From Spirochaetota bacterium (lineage in GTDB: Bacteria; Spirochaetota; Spirochaetia; Treponematales; UBA12059), in assembly GCA_026398615.1 (NCBI GenBank), contig JAPLSN010000012.1:1-64000 (forward strand): a DNA stretch of 64,000 nucleotides, given 5' to 3'. A program made the translations under genes and the position numbers. Shown here piece after piece: positions 40,239 through 46,864 of this stretch; within the stretch, counting starts at the first letter, position 1; the number at the start of each line of letters is the position of its first letter. The notes below the pieces were generated by a model. That model searched no databases and was not told where the DNA came from. It saw only the letters and a list, made by a program, of their open reading frames with translations.

Positions 40239-40786
40239 TGCAGGTATCCCTGTCGCTGGCGATACGGAAGGACGGAACGGTCAGCTACGGCATGCCCTTG
40301 TGGTTCAGGATCTCGTCGCTGGCCATCATGCTCGTCGTGGCGGGCACCTTCGTGGTCAACGGGTCGTACGGGCCGGTCGGCGTGATCGTGATTGCCGCGT
40401 TGGCCGCCGGCATCGCGTACGAAGAATGCTGGATCGTCGATCCCGCGGCCCGGAAGGTCCGGCACGCCGCCGGATTCATGCCCTTTCCGAGACGGATGGA
40501 TATCGGCTTCGACGAGGTGAAGCGCCTGAAGGTGGACGCGGTGGCTTCGGGAACCGCGCCCGGCACGGAATCCGAGCGGGCCGCCATGGCCGAAGCCCTG
40601 AATCCGGCTCCCGGCCGCTTTCCCCCGGAATCCGGGCGCAAGCGCCGGAAGGTCATCCTCAAGCTGCTCCTGGAAACCGCGGACGGCGGCGAATATCTTG
40701 TCGACCTGGCCCCGGCTTCGAAGCTGGAAGCATTCAGGAAGACAGCCTCCGTAATCGCCGCCGCGATCGGCGTCCCGGCCGAGTGA
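40235..40786 (+). CDS. Membrane protein of unknown function, PH-like layout
   Basis: 183 residues. Starts within the phosphatase stop (ATGA overlap), so it is in the same operon. Two adjacent hydrophobic segments (ISSLAIMLVVAGTFVVNG; VGVIVIAALAAGIAY) are followed by a soluble domain of short beta strands (CWIVDPAARKVRHAAGFMPF). The two-helices-then-strands layout is like bacterial PH-domain membrane proteins, but I cannot confirm that. It may be a partner of the SpoIIE phosphatase. Confidence 0.7.
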   Translation: MMQVSLSLAIRKDGTVSYGMPLWFRISSLAIMLVVAGTFVVNGSYGPVGVIVIAALAAGIAYEECWIVDPAARKVRHAAGFMPFPRRMDIGFDEVKRLKVDAVASGTAPGTESERAAMAEALNPAPGRFPPESGRKRRKVILKLLLETADGGEYLVDLAPASKLEAFRKTASVIAAAIGVPAE

Positions 40787-40862
40787 GGAAGCGGCCGGAA
40801 ACTTCCCTTGACAGGATCCGGAAATGGTTGTGAACTGGGTTTCTCCGAAGGGGAGGATCGCC

Positions 40863-41966
40863 ATGTTCGCCCAAAAGGCCGTCCCGGGGCGATTCCATCT
40901 TGCCGCTGGAACCCGGGGGCGGCTGCTCATCGCATTTTTTTTCGCTTCCGCGCTCCCGGTCGTGACGATAGCCGTCCACCGGAACGCTTCGGGCGCTCCT
41001 CCGCCATCCCCGTTCTCCTCCAACGCAGCCGCCACGGCGACGGCGGCCGCCTTGGGGCTCGCCATGCTGGCCGCGTACCTTGCCCTCCTGTCCGCGAAGG
41101 GAAAACGGAGTTTCATGCCTGCGGCGTTTTCCGTCGCCGCGCTCGAAATCGTTCTCACGACAGGTCTCGGTCTCGTCCACCAGGACTACTCGGTACACTG
41201 GTTCCAGCTGGTGTGCGCCTTCATGTACATCCTGAACACCCGCCTCGACCTGATCGTTCCGGAGCGGTCATACCGGGGCGCGGCGCGAACCCTGTTCTCG
41301 GCGAGCCTCCTCCTCTTCCTCGCCATGTGCGTGTGGATCATGATCGCCGGGTTTTCCATCGTGAGCCGCATCGAACCGAGGCTCAACGAAAGCATCTGGT
41401 ACAACAGCTACAACGCGATCTTCATCCCGGTCCAGGCTGTCGCCATACTGCGGCTCAGGACCGAAGGATACCGTACGGTCAGGCTCGGGGTGACGGGATT
41501 TTCGGTCGATGGCCATGATTTTTCCGGGTACCTTGGAGCGGTCAACGCGGGGCTCGCGCGGGAATTCCTCGGGAACGCCGGGGCGGAACTCAACTGCGCC
41601 GCCCTCGTGTCGTCCGTAAACCGGGGAATCCGGGACAACGGGGATTCGAGGCCCGATCGGCTCGATGCAGCGACCGACGATCTCCGCGATCTCCAGGAAA
41701 CCGGCAATCCGGGCGATGATCCGAATGATTCCGCAACGCTTCCCGACGCGGCCTGCGCGGGCTGTCTCGTCGAGCCGCTGAAAGCCACCGGGTGCAGGAC
41801 CTATCGCAAGGTCTACAAGCGGGTCAACGACATACGGAAACTCTTCGAAGCCCTCGAGATCGGCACTGTCCTGAACCCGGACAACAAGATGAAGATCGTG
41901 GAACGGGGATGGAAGCTGCGGCTTTTCGACGACGTTCGCGTTGTCGACGACCGTTTTGGACGCTGA
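40863..41966 (+). CDS. Integral membrane protein of unknown function
   Basis: 367 residues. Five to six hydrophobic segments in the first 210 residues, including RLLIAFFFASALPVVTIAV, AAALGLAMLAAYLALL and ASLLLFLAMCVWIMIAGF. A soluble C-terminal half contains DAACAGCLVEPLKATGCRTY, with a pair of Cys-containing turns that could bind metal. GGGGAGG precedes the ATG at 40863 by 5-6 nt, which decides the start. It lies 76 nt after the PH-like gene. I do not recognise a family. Confidence 0.65.
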   Translation: MFAQKAVPGRFHLAAGTRGRLLIAFFFASALPVVTIAVHRNASGAPPPSPFSSNAAATATAAALGLAMLAAYLALLSAKGKRSFMPAAFSVAALEIVLTTGLGLVHQDYSVHWFQLVCAFMYILNTRLDLIVPERSYRGAARTLFSASLLLFLAMCVWIMIAGFSIVSRIEPRLNESIWYNSYNAIFIPVQAVAILRLRTEGYRTVRLGVTGFSVDGHDFSGYLGAVNAGLAREFLGNAGAELNCAALVSSVNRGIRDNGDSRPDRLDAATDDLRDLQETGNPGDDPNDSATLPDAACAGCLVEPLKATGCRTYRKVYKRVNDIRKLFEALEIGTVLNPDNKMKIVERGWKLRLFDDVRVVDDRFGR

Positions 41967-42055
41967 GCTTCCGCCTTGCGGACTCGAAAATCTCCATCAT
42001 CGCCAAAAGCTCCAGCGTACGGGTTCGACAAAACTGACCGGACACTTATTGGGGC

Positions 42056-42083
42056 TTTTCGAAACGACCGCGAACGATATGAT
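42056..42083 (+). promoter_or_regulatory. Promoter of candidate RNA
   Basis: -35 TTTTCG (42056-42061), 16-nt spacer, -10 TATGAT (42078-42083). Expected RNA start near 42090. The -35 is weak and the -10 good. Confidence 0.45.
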
Positions 42084-42089
42084 TGCCGG

Positions 42090-42280
42090 AAAGCAGGCAA
42101 AACCCCCTGGGCTTTTTACCTGTCCGTCGGGCAATTACCCGAACCCCGTGGTATATCCGCATAACTGCGGACATCAGGGTTGCCCGACATGGCAACGGAC
42201 ATTCGTTCAATAATTTATGAATACCATATGAAAAATGCCGTTGGCCGTCCTGGTACCCCCCAAGGACGGCCCATTTTTTT
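42090..42280 (+). ncRNA. Candidate structured RNA with mutually exclusive helices
   Basis: About 190 nt from the predicted start to the terminator. Helix A: GTCGGGCAA (42126-42134) with TTGCCCGAC (42180-42188), 9 perfect pairs, enclosing hairpin TCCGCA-TAAC-TGCGGA (42156-42171). Helix B: GTTGCC (42179-42184) with GGCAAC (42191-42196), which uses the 3' side of helix A. Helix C: CAACGG (42193-42198) with CCGTTG (42238-42243), which uses part of helix B and touches the terminator stem. Competing helices before a terminator are what an attenuator or riboswitch shows, but a stand-alone small RNA is equally possible because the MFS gene has its own promoter. I match it to no known RNA family. Confidence 0.5.
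42243..42280 (+). terminator. Rho-independent terminator upstream of MFS gene
   Basis: GGCCGTCCT (42243-42251) pairs perfectly with AGGACGGCC (42263-42271), loop of 11 nt, then CA and seven T (42274-42280). It ends the candidate RNA, not the gene at 40863-41966, which stops 276 nt earlier. Confidence 0.88.
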
Positions 42281-42295
42281 GCCCGTGCGCCGAAC

Positions 42296-42324
42296 TTGAG
42301 TCGGGACCGGCTTCCGTGTAGTAT
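42296..42324 (+). promoter_or_regulatory. Promoter of MFS gene, probably leaderless
   Basis: -35 TTGAGT (42296-42301), 17-nt spacer, -10 TAGTAT (42319-42324), then 7 nt to the ATG at 42332. No Shine-Dalgarno, so the mRNA should begin at or next to the start codon. Confidence 0.6.
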
Positions 42325-42331
42325 CTCCGCC

Positions 42332-43573
42332 ATGACGACACAACCAGTCGCCCGCGGCCTGCCCCGTACCATCTACGCGCTCTTCTTCGTCAGGTTCATC
42401 ATCTCGGCGGGCAGCTTCGTCAATCCCTTCCTCGCCATGATGCTCACCATCAAGCTCGGCTGGGACGAAGCCAGGGCCGGCGGTTTCATGTCGGTCGTGG
42501 CGATCGTCTCGGCGCTGGGGCTCGTCGTCGGCGGGCGGCTCGGAGACCTTCTCGGGCGCAGGGTCACGATGACACGGCTTCTCGCCCTGACCGCGGCCGC
42601 GTACGCCGTCTGCGCGGGTGCCGGTTTCAGGCCCTTCGTCCCCTTCATCATCGCCTTCGCGCTCGGATGCATGAACGGCGTGTGGCCCGTCCTCAACGCT
42701 GCCGTCGCGGACATGGCGCCGCCCGAACGCCGGAAGGAGGCCTTTTCGCTCATCTACTGGGGCAACAACGTCGGATTCTCCGTCGGGTCGGTGACCGCCG
42801 GGTTCCTCTTCAAGAGAGCGCCCCTCCTCATGTTCGCCGGGAACGCCCTCGCGGTCGCGATGGCTGCCGCCACGGTCTTAGCCTTCGTCCCGGAGAGCAG
42901 GCCCGCCACGGAACCGGGCTGCGGGGGGAAGGACCTTGCCGCCGATGATGACGTGCTCGAGGGAACCCTGCGCGTCCTCCTCCGCACGCCGGCGCTCATC
43001 TGGTTCGCGGTCACCGCCGTCCTCACGGCCTTCGTGTACAACCAGCAGAATTTCGCCCTGCCCGTGCTGCTCGGGAAGCTCTTCGGCGACGACGAGGGAC
43101 CCCGCAACTACGGGTTCCTCATGATGACCAACGGCCTCACCGTCGTGGCTTTCACGGCGGCGGTCACGCTGGTCTCGCGGAAGTTGCCTTCGCTCGCCAG
43201 TTGCGGGCTCGGTTCGGTTTTCTACGCGGTGGGATTCGGGGCCTACGCCTTCGCCACGGGATTGCCCTCGGTGCTCGTCTTCACGTTCATCTGGACCCTC
43301 GGCGAGATACTCGGCGCGACGAACTCCAACGCCTTCATCGCCGAGCGGGCGCCGCCGAGCCACCGGAGCCGGATCAACTCGATCATCTCGTTCTGCTATG
43401 TGGCGGGCAACGCGCTTTCGCCCCTGGCCGCGGGTTTTCTCGTCAGGCTGGCCGGGCCGCGCGCGGTATGGCTGCCCGTCGGCGGCATCGCCGCGCTGAC
43501 CGCGGCGGCCATCTTCGTTCTCCTGTGGTTCGACCAGCGGCGGACGTTCGGGGACCGCGGCAATCGGGCGTGA
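42332..43573 (+). CDS. Major facilitator superfamily transporter
   Basis: 413 residues with 12 predicted helices and the MFS loop 2-3 signature GGRLGDLLGRRVTMTR. NGVWPVLNAAVADMAPPERR and FLFKRAPLLMFAGNALAVAM fit drug- or metabolite-exporter subfamilies. A central loop (TEPGCGGKDLAADDDVLEGT) joins the two halves. Substrate unknown. The start is fixed by the promoter 7 nt upstream and by the protein beginning. Confidence 0.88.
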   Translation: MTTQPVARGLPRTIYALFFVRFIISAGSFVNPFLAMMLTIKLGWDEARAGGFMSVVAIVSALGLVVGGRLGDLLGRRVTMTRLLALTAAAYAVCAGAGFRPFVPFIIAFALGCMNGVWPVLNAAVADMAPPERRKEAFSLIYWGNNVGFSVGSVTAGFLFKRAPLLMFAGNALAVAMAAATVLAFVPESRPATEPGCGGKDLAADDDVLEGTLRVLLRTPALIWFAVTAVLTAFVYNQQNFALPVLLGKLFGDDEGPRNYGFLMMTNGLTVVAFTAAVTLVSRKLPSLASCGLGSVFYAVGFGAYAFATGLPSVLVFTFIWTLGEILGATNSNAFIAERAPPSHRSRINSIISFCYVAGNALSPLAAGFLVRLAGPRAVWLPVGGIAALTAAAIFVLLWFDQRRTFGDRGNRA

Positions 43574-43617
43574 CGCGGCACGGCGCTGCCGGCATGGGGA
43601 CGCTGACGGAAACCCGG

Positions 43618-43899
43618 TCAGGGGCGGGGAGCGGACGGACCCTTGCCGAGCCCGAGCCTGTCGACCAGGCCGAAGCGGCGGTCCAGCGCCTTGAACAGGA
43701 AACGGTACGCGAGCGCGGCGATGCCGACGGCGAGCGCGAACGCGGCCAGGATCACGAAACCGGATGACCGGAGCCTGAGCAGGGGCGCGATCGCGAGCCC
43801 GTACAGCGCCAGCAGGCCGAAGAACGCGCACGCGGTCAGGACGAAGTTGAAGGCCGTGGCGCCGACCATGAACAGCGCGAAGGCGAGGCGGGTTTTCAT
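43618..43899 (-). CDS. Small membrane protein after lspA
   Basis: 93 residues, two to three hydrophobic helices (FALFMVGATAFNFVLTACAF; VILAAFALAVGIAALAYRFL) and a basic cytoplasmic end. Its ATG overlaps the lspA stop by 4 nt, so it is translated with lspA. No family recognised; possibly an accessory of lipoprotein processing (inference from position only). Confidence 0.72.
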   Translation of the reverse strand: MKTRLAFALFMVGATAFNFVLTACAFFGLLALYGLAIAPLLRLRSSGFVILAAFALAVGIAALAYRFLFKALDRRFGLVDRLGLGKGPSAPRP

Positions 43900-44426
43900 T
43901 CGCGTCTGGCGGGCCGGGCGACGGGGAAATCAGAGGCAATGGCCGCGATGACCAGCAGGATGCCGCAGACAACGACCGAGGAATCGGCGACGTTGAAGGT
44001 CGGCCAGCGGTCCAGCCCGAAGAGGCCGTAGAACTTCACGCTGACGAAATCCACCACGCCCTGGGGTCTGATCACCCGGTCGATGATGTTGCCGAAGCCG
44101 CCCCCCACGATGCCGGCGGCGGCCCAGCGCTGGATGGCGCCCATGTCCGCGGCGCGGATGCACCAGGCGACGATGGCCACGAGGATGGCGGAAGGGATCG
44201 CGATGAACAGGACGGCCCGGAGCCAGTCTGGAAACCCGGCGCCGAGGCTGAAGGCGACGCCCGTGTTGCGCTGGTGGACGATCCACAGGAAATCGCCGAA
44301 CAGGCGCGCTCCCAGGGTATTCGGCCGGATGAGGGTGATGATCGCGGCCTTGACGGCCTGGTCGGCGACGATGACCGAGGCGGTCAGGGTGAATGGCAGG
44401 AGTCTCTTGGCGAGCGACGGTTCCAT
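43896..44426 (-). CDS. lspA: Lipoprotein signal peptidase (signal peptidase II)
   Basis: 176 residues, four helices. It cleaves signal peptides of lipidated prolipoproteins. Visible: VIVADQAVKAAI with the conserved Asp, HQRNTGVAFS, GGFGNIIDRV and the catalytic-Asp motif FNVADSSVV. GGAG lies 7-8 nt before the ATG at 44426. The same frame is open far upstream, but that reading is antisense to the NIF3 frame and is not coding. Needed for the many lipoproteins in this window. Confidence 0.95.
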   Translation of the reverse strand: MEPSLAKRLLPFTLTASVIVADQAVKAAIITLIRPNTLGARLFGDFLWIVHQRNTGVAFSLGAGFPDWLRAVLFIAIPSAILVAIVAWCIRAADMGAIQRWAAAGIVGGGFGNIIDRVIRPQGVVDFVSVKFYGLFGLDRWPTFNVADSSVVVCGILLVIAAIASDFPVARPARRE

Positions 44427-44437
44427 GGATGCTCCGC

Positions 44438-45199
44438 TTACAGCCCGGTGGGCAGGTCGATGAAGATGGTGGAGAGCCCCGTTTCCGAGGCCAGTTTTTC
44501 GGCCACGGCCCTGACGCCGTGGACTTCGGTGGCATAGTGCCCCGCACAGAGTACGTTGATGCCGGCTTCCTCGACCAGCCGGTAGATCGAGTGCGTGGTT
44601 TCCCCCGTCACGTACAGTTCGAGGCCCTGTTCGATGGCCTGGAGGGATTCGAACGCGGCGCCGCCGGAGATGACGCCGGCGGTCCTGACGACCCCTGGGC
44701 CGAAGGCCAGGAGGCTCAACGGCGGGGAACCGTCCGGCAGGACGCGGCGGACGGCTTCGTCGAGCGGAACCGGTTCGGGGAAGCTTCCCTTGAAGCCGAG
44801 CGGGATGCCGTGGAAGGTGCCGAAGGGTTCGAGTCGTTCCAGTCCCAGCGCGCGGCAGAGCACGGCGTTGTTCCCGACCACGGGATGCCGGTCGAGCGGC
44901 AGGTGGCACGCGTAGAGCGCGATGTCGTTTTCGAGCAGGAAACGGATACGTTCGAGGGTCGAGCCGACCAGCCGCCCGGGTTTGCCCCAGAACATCCCGT
45001 GGTGGACGAAGAGGACCTGGGCTCCCGCGTCGCGGGAGCGCCGCATGGCTTCGAGGCAGGCATCCACGGCGAAAGCGACTTTCGTGACGGGTCCGTCCGA
45101 TCGCCCCGCCTGGATGCCGTTGAGGGAGTCGTCGATGCCCGCCAATCCGTCGATCTCGAGGAAGGAACGGCACCATGCGTCGAATTCCTGCAAGTCCAT
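44438..45199 (-). CDS. NIF3 family dinuclear-metal protein
   Basis: 253 residues. Metal-binding pattern of NIF3/YbgI proteins: QVLFVHHGMFWG (two His), LYACHLPLDRHPVVGNN, and the C-terminal CAGHYATEVHGVRA with His and Glu. DSLNGIQAGR near the N-terminus is typical. Members form toroidal hexamers and some have GTP cyclohydrolase or phosphatase activity; the function is not settled. The ATG at 45199 has no Shine-Dalgarno but a TATACT 7 nt upstream. It lies 11 nt before lspA. Confidence 0.9.
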   Translation of the reverse strand: MDLQEFDAWCRSFLEIDGLAGIDDSLNGIQAGRSDGPVTKVAFAVDACLEAMRRSRDAGAQVLFVHHGMFWGKPGRLVGSTLERIRFLLENDIALYACHLPLDRHPVVGNNAVLCRALGLERLEPFGTFHGIPLGFKGSFPEPVPLDEAVRRVLPDGSPPLSLLAFGPGVVRTAGVISGGAAFESLQAIEQGLELYVTGETTHSIYRLVEEAGINVLCAGHYATEVHGVRAVAEKLASETGLSTIFIDLPTGL

Positions 45200-45206
45200 G
45201 CGGCCC

Positions 45207-45236
45207 AGTATAGCTTCCCGATCCGCCCGAAGTCTA
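45207..45236 (-). promoter_or_regulatory. Promoter of NIF3-lspA operon, probably leaderless
   Basis: Minus strand: -35 TAGACT (45231-45236), 18-nt spacer, -10 TATACT (45207-45212), then 7 nt to the ATG at 45199. No Shine-Dalgarno. Confidence 0.55.
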
Positions 45237-45268
45237 CCCGACGGCGCTCCCCGCCGTATCCCCCTCGC

Positions 45269-45298
45269 TTGACGCCTTCGCTCCCCGACGGCTATTGT
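45269..45298 (+). promoter_or_regulatory. Promoter of BMP lipoprotein operon
   Basis: -35 TTGACG (45269-45274), 18-nt spacer, -10 TATTGT (45293-45298). The RNA start would be near 45305, with a 50-nt leader and AGGGGG before the ATG. It is back to back with the NIF3 promoter. Confidence 0.6.
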
Positions 45299-45354
45299 AT
45301 CCCGTCGGACGCGAGACACGCGTCCCCGCATCATCTATCCTAGGGGGTTCCTAA

Positions 45355-46467
45355 ATGAAGAAAGTAACGCTCGCTGCCGCGATTACCGTCGCGGTGACAC
45401 TCCTGTTCTCCTGCGGCGCGGCCAAGAAGCCGGAAGCGCCCAAAACCGAAGCGCCCGTCGTCACGTCGCGGCTGCTCACCGACGCCACCGGCGTCGACGA
45501 CAAGTCCTTCAACGCCGCCGGCTGGCGCGGCATCCTGGACTTCTACGGCGATACCTGGGCCGATCCCAAGGGCAAGGGCAAGTCCTACGATTTCGTGACC
45601 GCCCAGACCATGGACTTCTACGTCCCGAACCTCAAGCAGGCTTCCGACGAAAAGTACGGCCTCATCATCGTGACCGGCTTTACCTGGGCCGACGCCCTGG
45701 CCGAAGTCGCGCCGATCTACCCCAACCAGAAGTACCTGATCGTCGACGTCGACTGGGTCGCCAAGCCCAACGTCATGCAAGCCGTCTTCGCCGAGCACGA
45801 GGGTTCCTACCTCGTCGGCGTCGCGGCCGCGCTCAAGGCCAAGGCCGACGGCATCAAGAACCCGAAGTTCGGCTTCATCGGCGGCATTCCCAGCCCGGTC
45901 ATCACCAAGTTCGAGATGGGCTACATCCAGGGCATCCGCTCCGTGCTGCCCGACGCCAAGGTCGTGGACTATTACGCCAACGACTGGGGCAAGCCCGAAC
46001 TCGCCAAGACCCAGGCCAAGAACTGGTTCGACTCAGGCGTCTACGTGATCTTCTCGGCCGCGGGCGGAACCGGCTCCGGCACCATCGCCCAGGCCAAGGA
46101 ATACCGCTCGCAGGGCAAGAACGTCTGGGCCATCGGCGTGGACTCCGACCAGTATGCCGACGGCGAATACGCCACGGGCAAGTCCGCCGTGCTCACGAGC
46201 ATGATCAAGCGGGTCGAGGCTTCCACCAAGTACGCGCTCCAGGCCGTCAAGGACGGGACCTTCAAGGCCGAGACCATCACCTTCGGCACCAAGTCCGGCG
46301 GCGTGGACTTCTCGAGCGCGAACCCCGAACTGGGCGCCGATATCGTGGCCAAGGTGAACGAGGCGAAAAACGCGATACTCGCAGGCGGCGTGAAGGTGCT
46401 CCCCACCTACGCGGAAGCCAAGGCCGCCGGCCTCGTTCCCGCGGGACTCCAGGCCAGCGACAAGTAA
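45355..46467 (+). CDS. BMP/PnrA-family nucleoside-binding lipoprotein
   Basis: 370 residues. Lipobox TLLFSCGAA gives a lipoprotein. The BMP fold is clear: VTSRLLTDATGVDDKSFNAA, GLIIVTGFTWADALAEVAP, FAEHEGSYLVGVAAALKA, FGFIGGIPSPVITKFEMGYI, WAIGVDSDQYADG. Such proteins bind purine nucleosides for ABC import, as PnrA (TmpC) of Treponema pallidum does. AGGGGG is 7 nt before the ATG. It is the first gene of a complete importer with the ATPase and two permeases downstream; long repeats lie between it and the ATPase gene. Confidence 0.94.
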   Translation: MKKVTLAAAITVAVTLLFSCGAAKKPEAPKTEAPVVTSRLLTDATGVDDKSFNAAGWRGILDFYGDTWADPKGKGKSYDFVTAQTMDFYVPNLKQASDEKYGLIIVTGFTWADALAEVAPIYPNQKYLIVDVDWVAKPNVMQAVFAEHEGSYLVGVAAALKAKADGIKNPKFGFIGGIPSPVITKFEMGYIQGIRSVLPDAKVVDYYANDWGKPELAKTQAKNWFDSGVYVIFSAAGGTGSGTIAQAKEYRSQGKNVWAIGVDSDQYADGEYATGKSAVLTSMIKRVEASTKYALQAVKDGTFKAETITFGTKSGGVDFSSANPELGADIVAKVNEAKNAILAGGVKVLPTYAEAKAAGLVPAGLQASDK

Positions 46468-46864
46468 GGAAACCTCCGTACGGAGGCGACCCCGCGGGAA
46501 TCGAACCACGGAGTCACCGAGACACGGAGTCACCGAGACACGGAGCAGGATGGAGAAGCAGGGAAGGGGGAGAATCGAATGGAATCGGGGGCTCTTTCAG
46601 GATGCAGATGTATTTTGAAAGAGCTGCCTTCCTGATGTGCGATGTGCACGGCGGTCCATCCAGATGTCACGAACCGCGAGCGCCGGCATTCCGGCGACAA
46701 TCGCAGAGTCAATTTCATGAGTAATCCGAGCCGATTTCAAAAGACCGTTGCTTTGGAATTGGCTCATCCAATCCCGCTTGTTTCTTTCCCCTGTTCTTTC
46801 CGTGCCTCCGTGCCTCCGTGGTGAATTCTTTCGATCTTTTTCCGGGTGTCGGGAGGCGGTGGGC
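46468..46864. other. 397-nt intergenic region inside the BMP operon
   Basis: A perfect 14-nt palindrome CCTCCGTACGGAGG (46473-46486) follows the BMP stop. The rest is the inverted-repeat element 46505-46830 and its 230-nt interior. I see no gene in the interior: short frames on both strands are not convincing. Confidence 0.7.
46505..46836. repeat. Inverted-repeat element in the BMP operon
   Basis: Left arm 46505-46549: CCACGGAGTCACCGAGACAC with two and a half units of a 17-nt repeat. Right arm 46798-46830: CCGTGCCTCCGTGCCTCCGT followed by GGTGAATTC. The arms are complementary and about 250 nt apart. Same family as the elements at 21906 and 61807. Confidence 0.78.

Larger units (their letters stand above)
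41967..42331 (+). other. 365-nt gap with candidate RNA gene
   Basis: No protein gene is supported here. The first 110 nt look featureless. From 42056 it holds a promoter, a structured region and an intrinsic terminator, then the promoter of the MFS gene. Confidence 0.7.

Noticed and set aside
42126-42188. tRNA-like or 6S RNA gene
   Set aside because: No acceptor/anticodon geometry, CCA end or T-loop GTTCGA in place, and no 6S-type closing stem between the RNA ends.
42046-42372. 108-codon minus-strand frame over the candidate RNA and MFS start
   Set aside because: Crosses the terminator and promoter and has no Shine-Dalgarno or recognisable domain.
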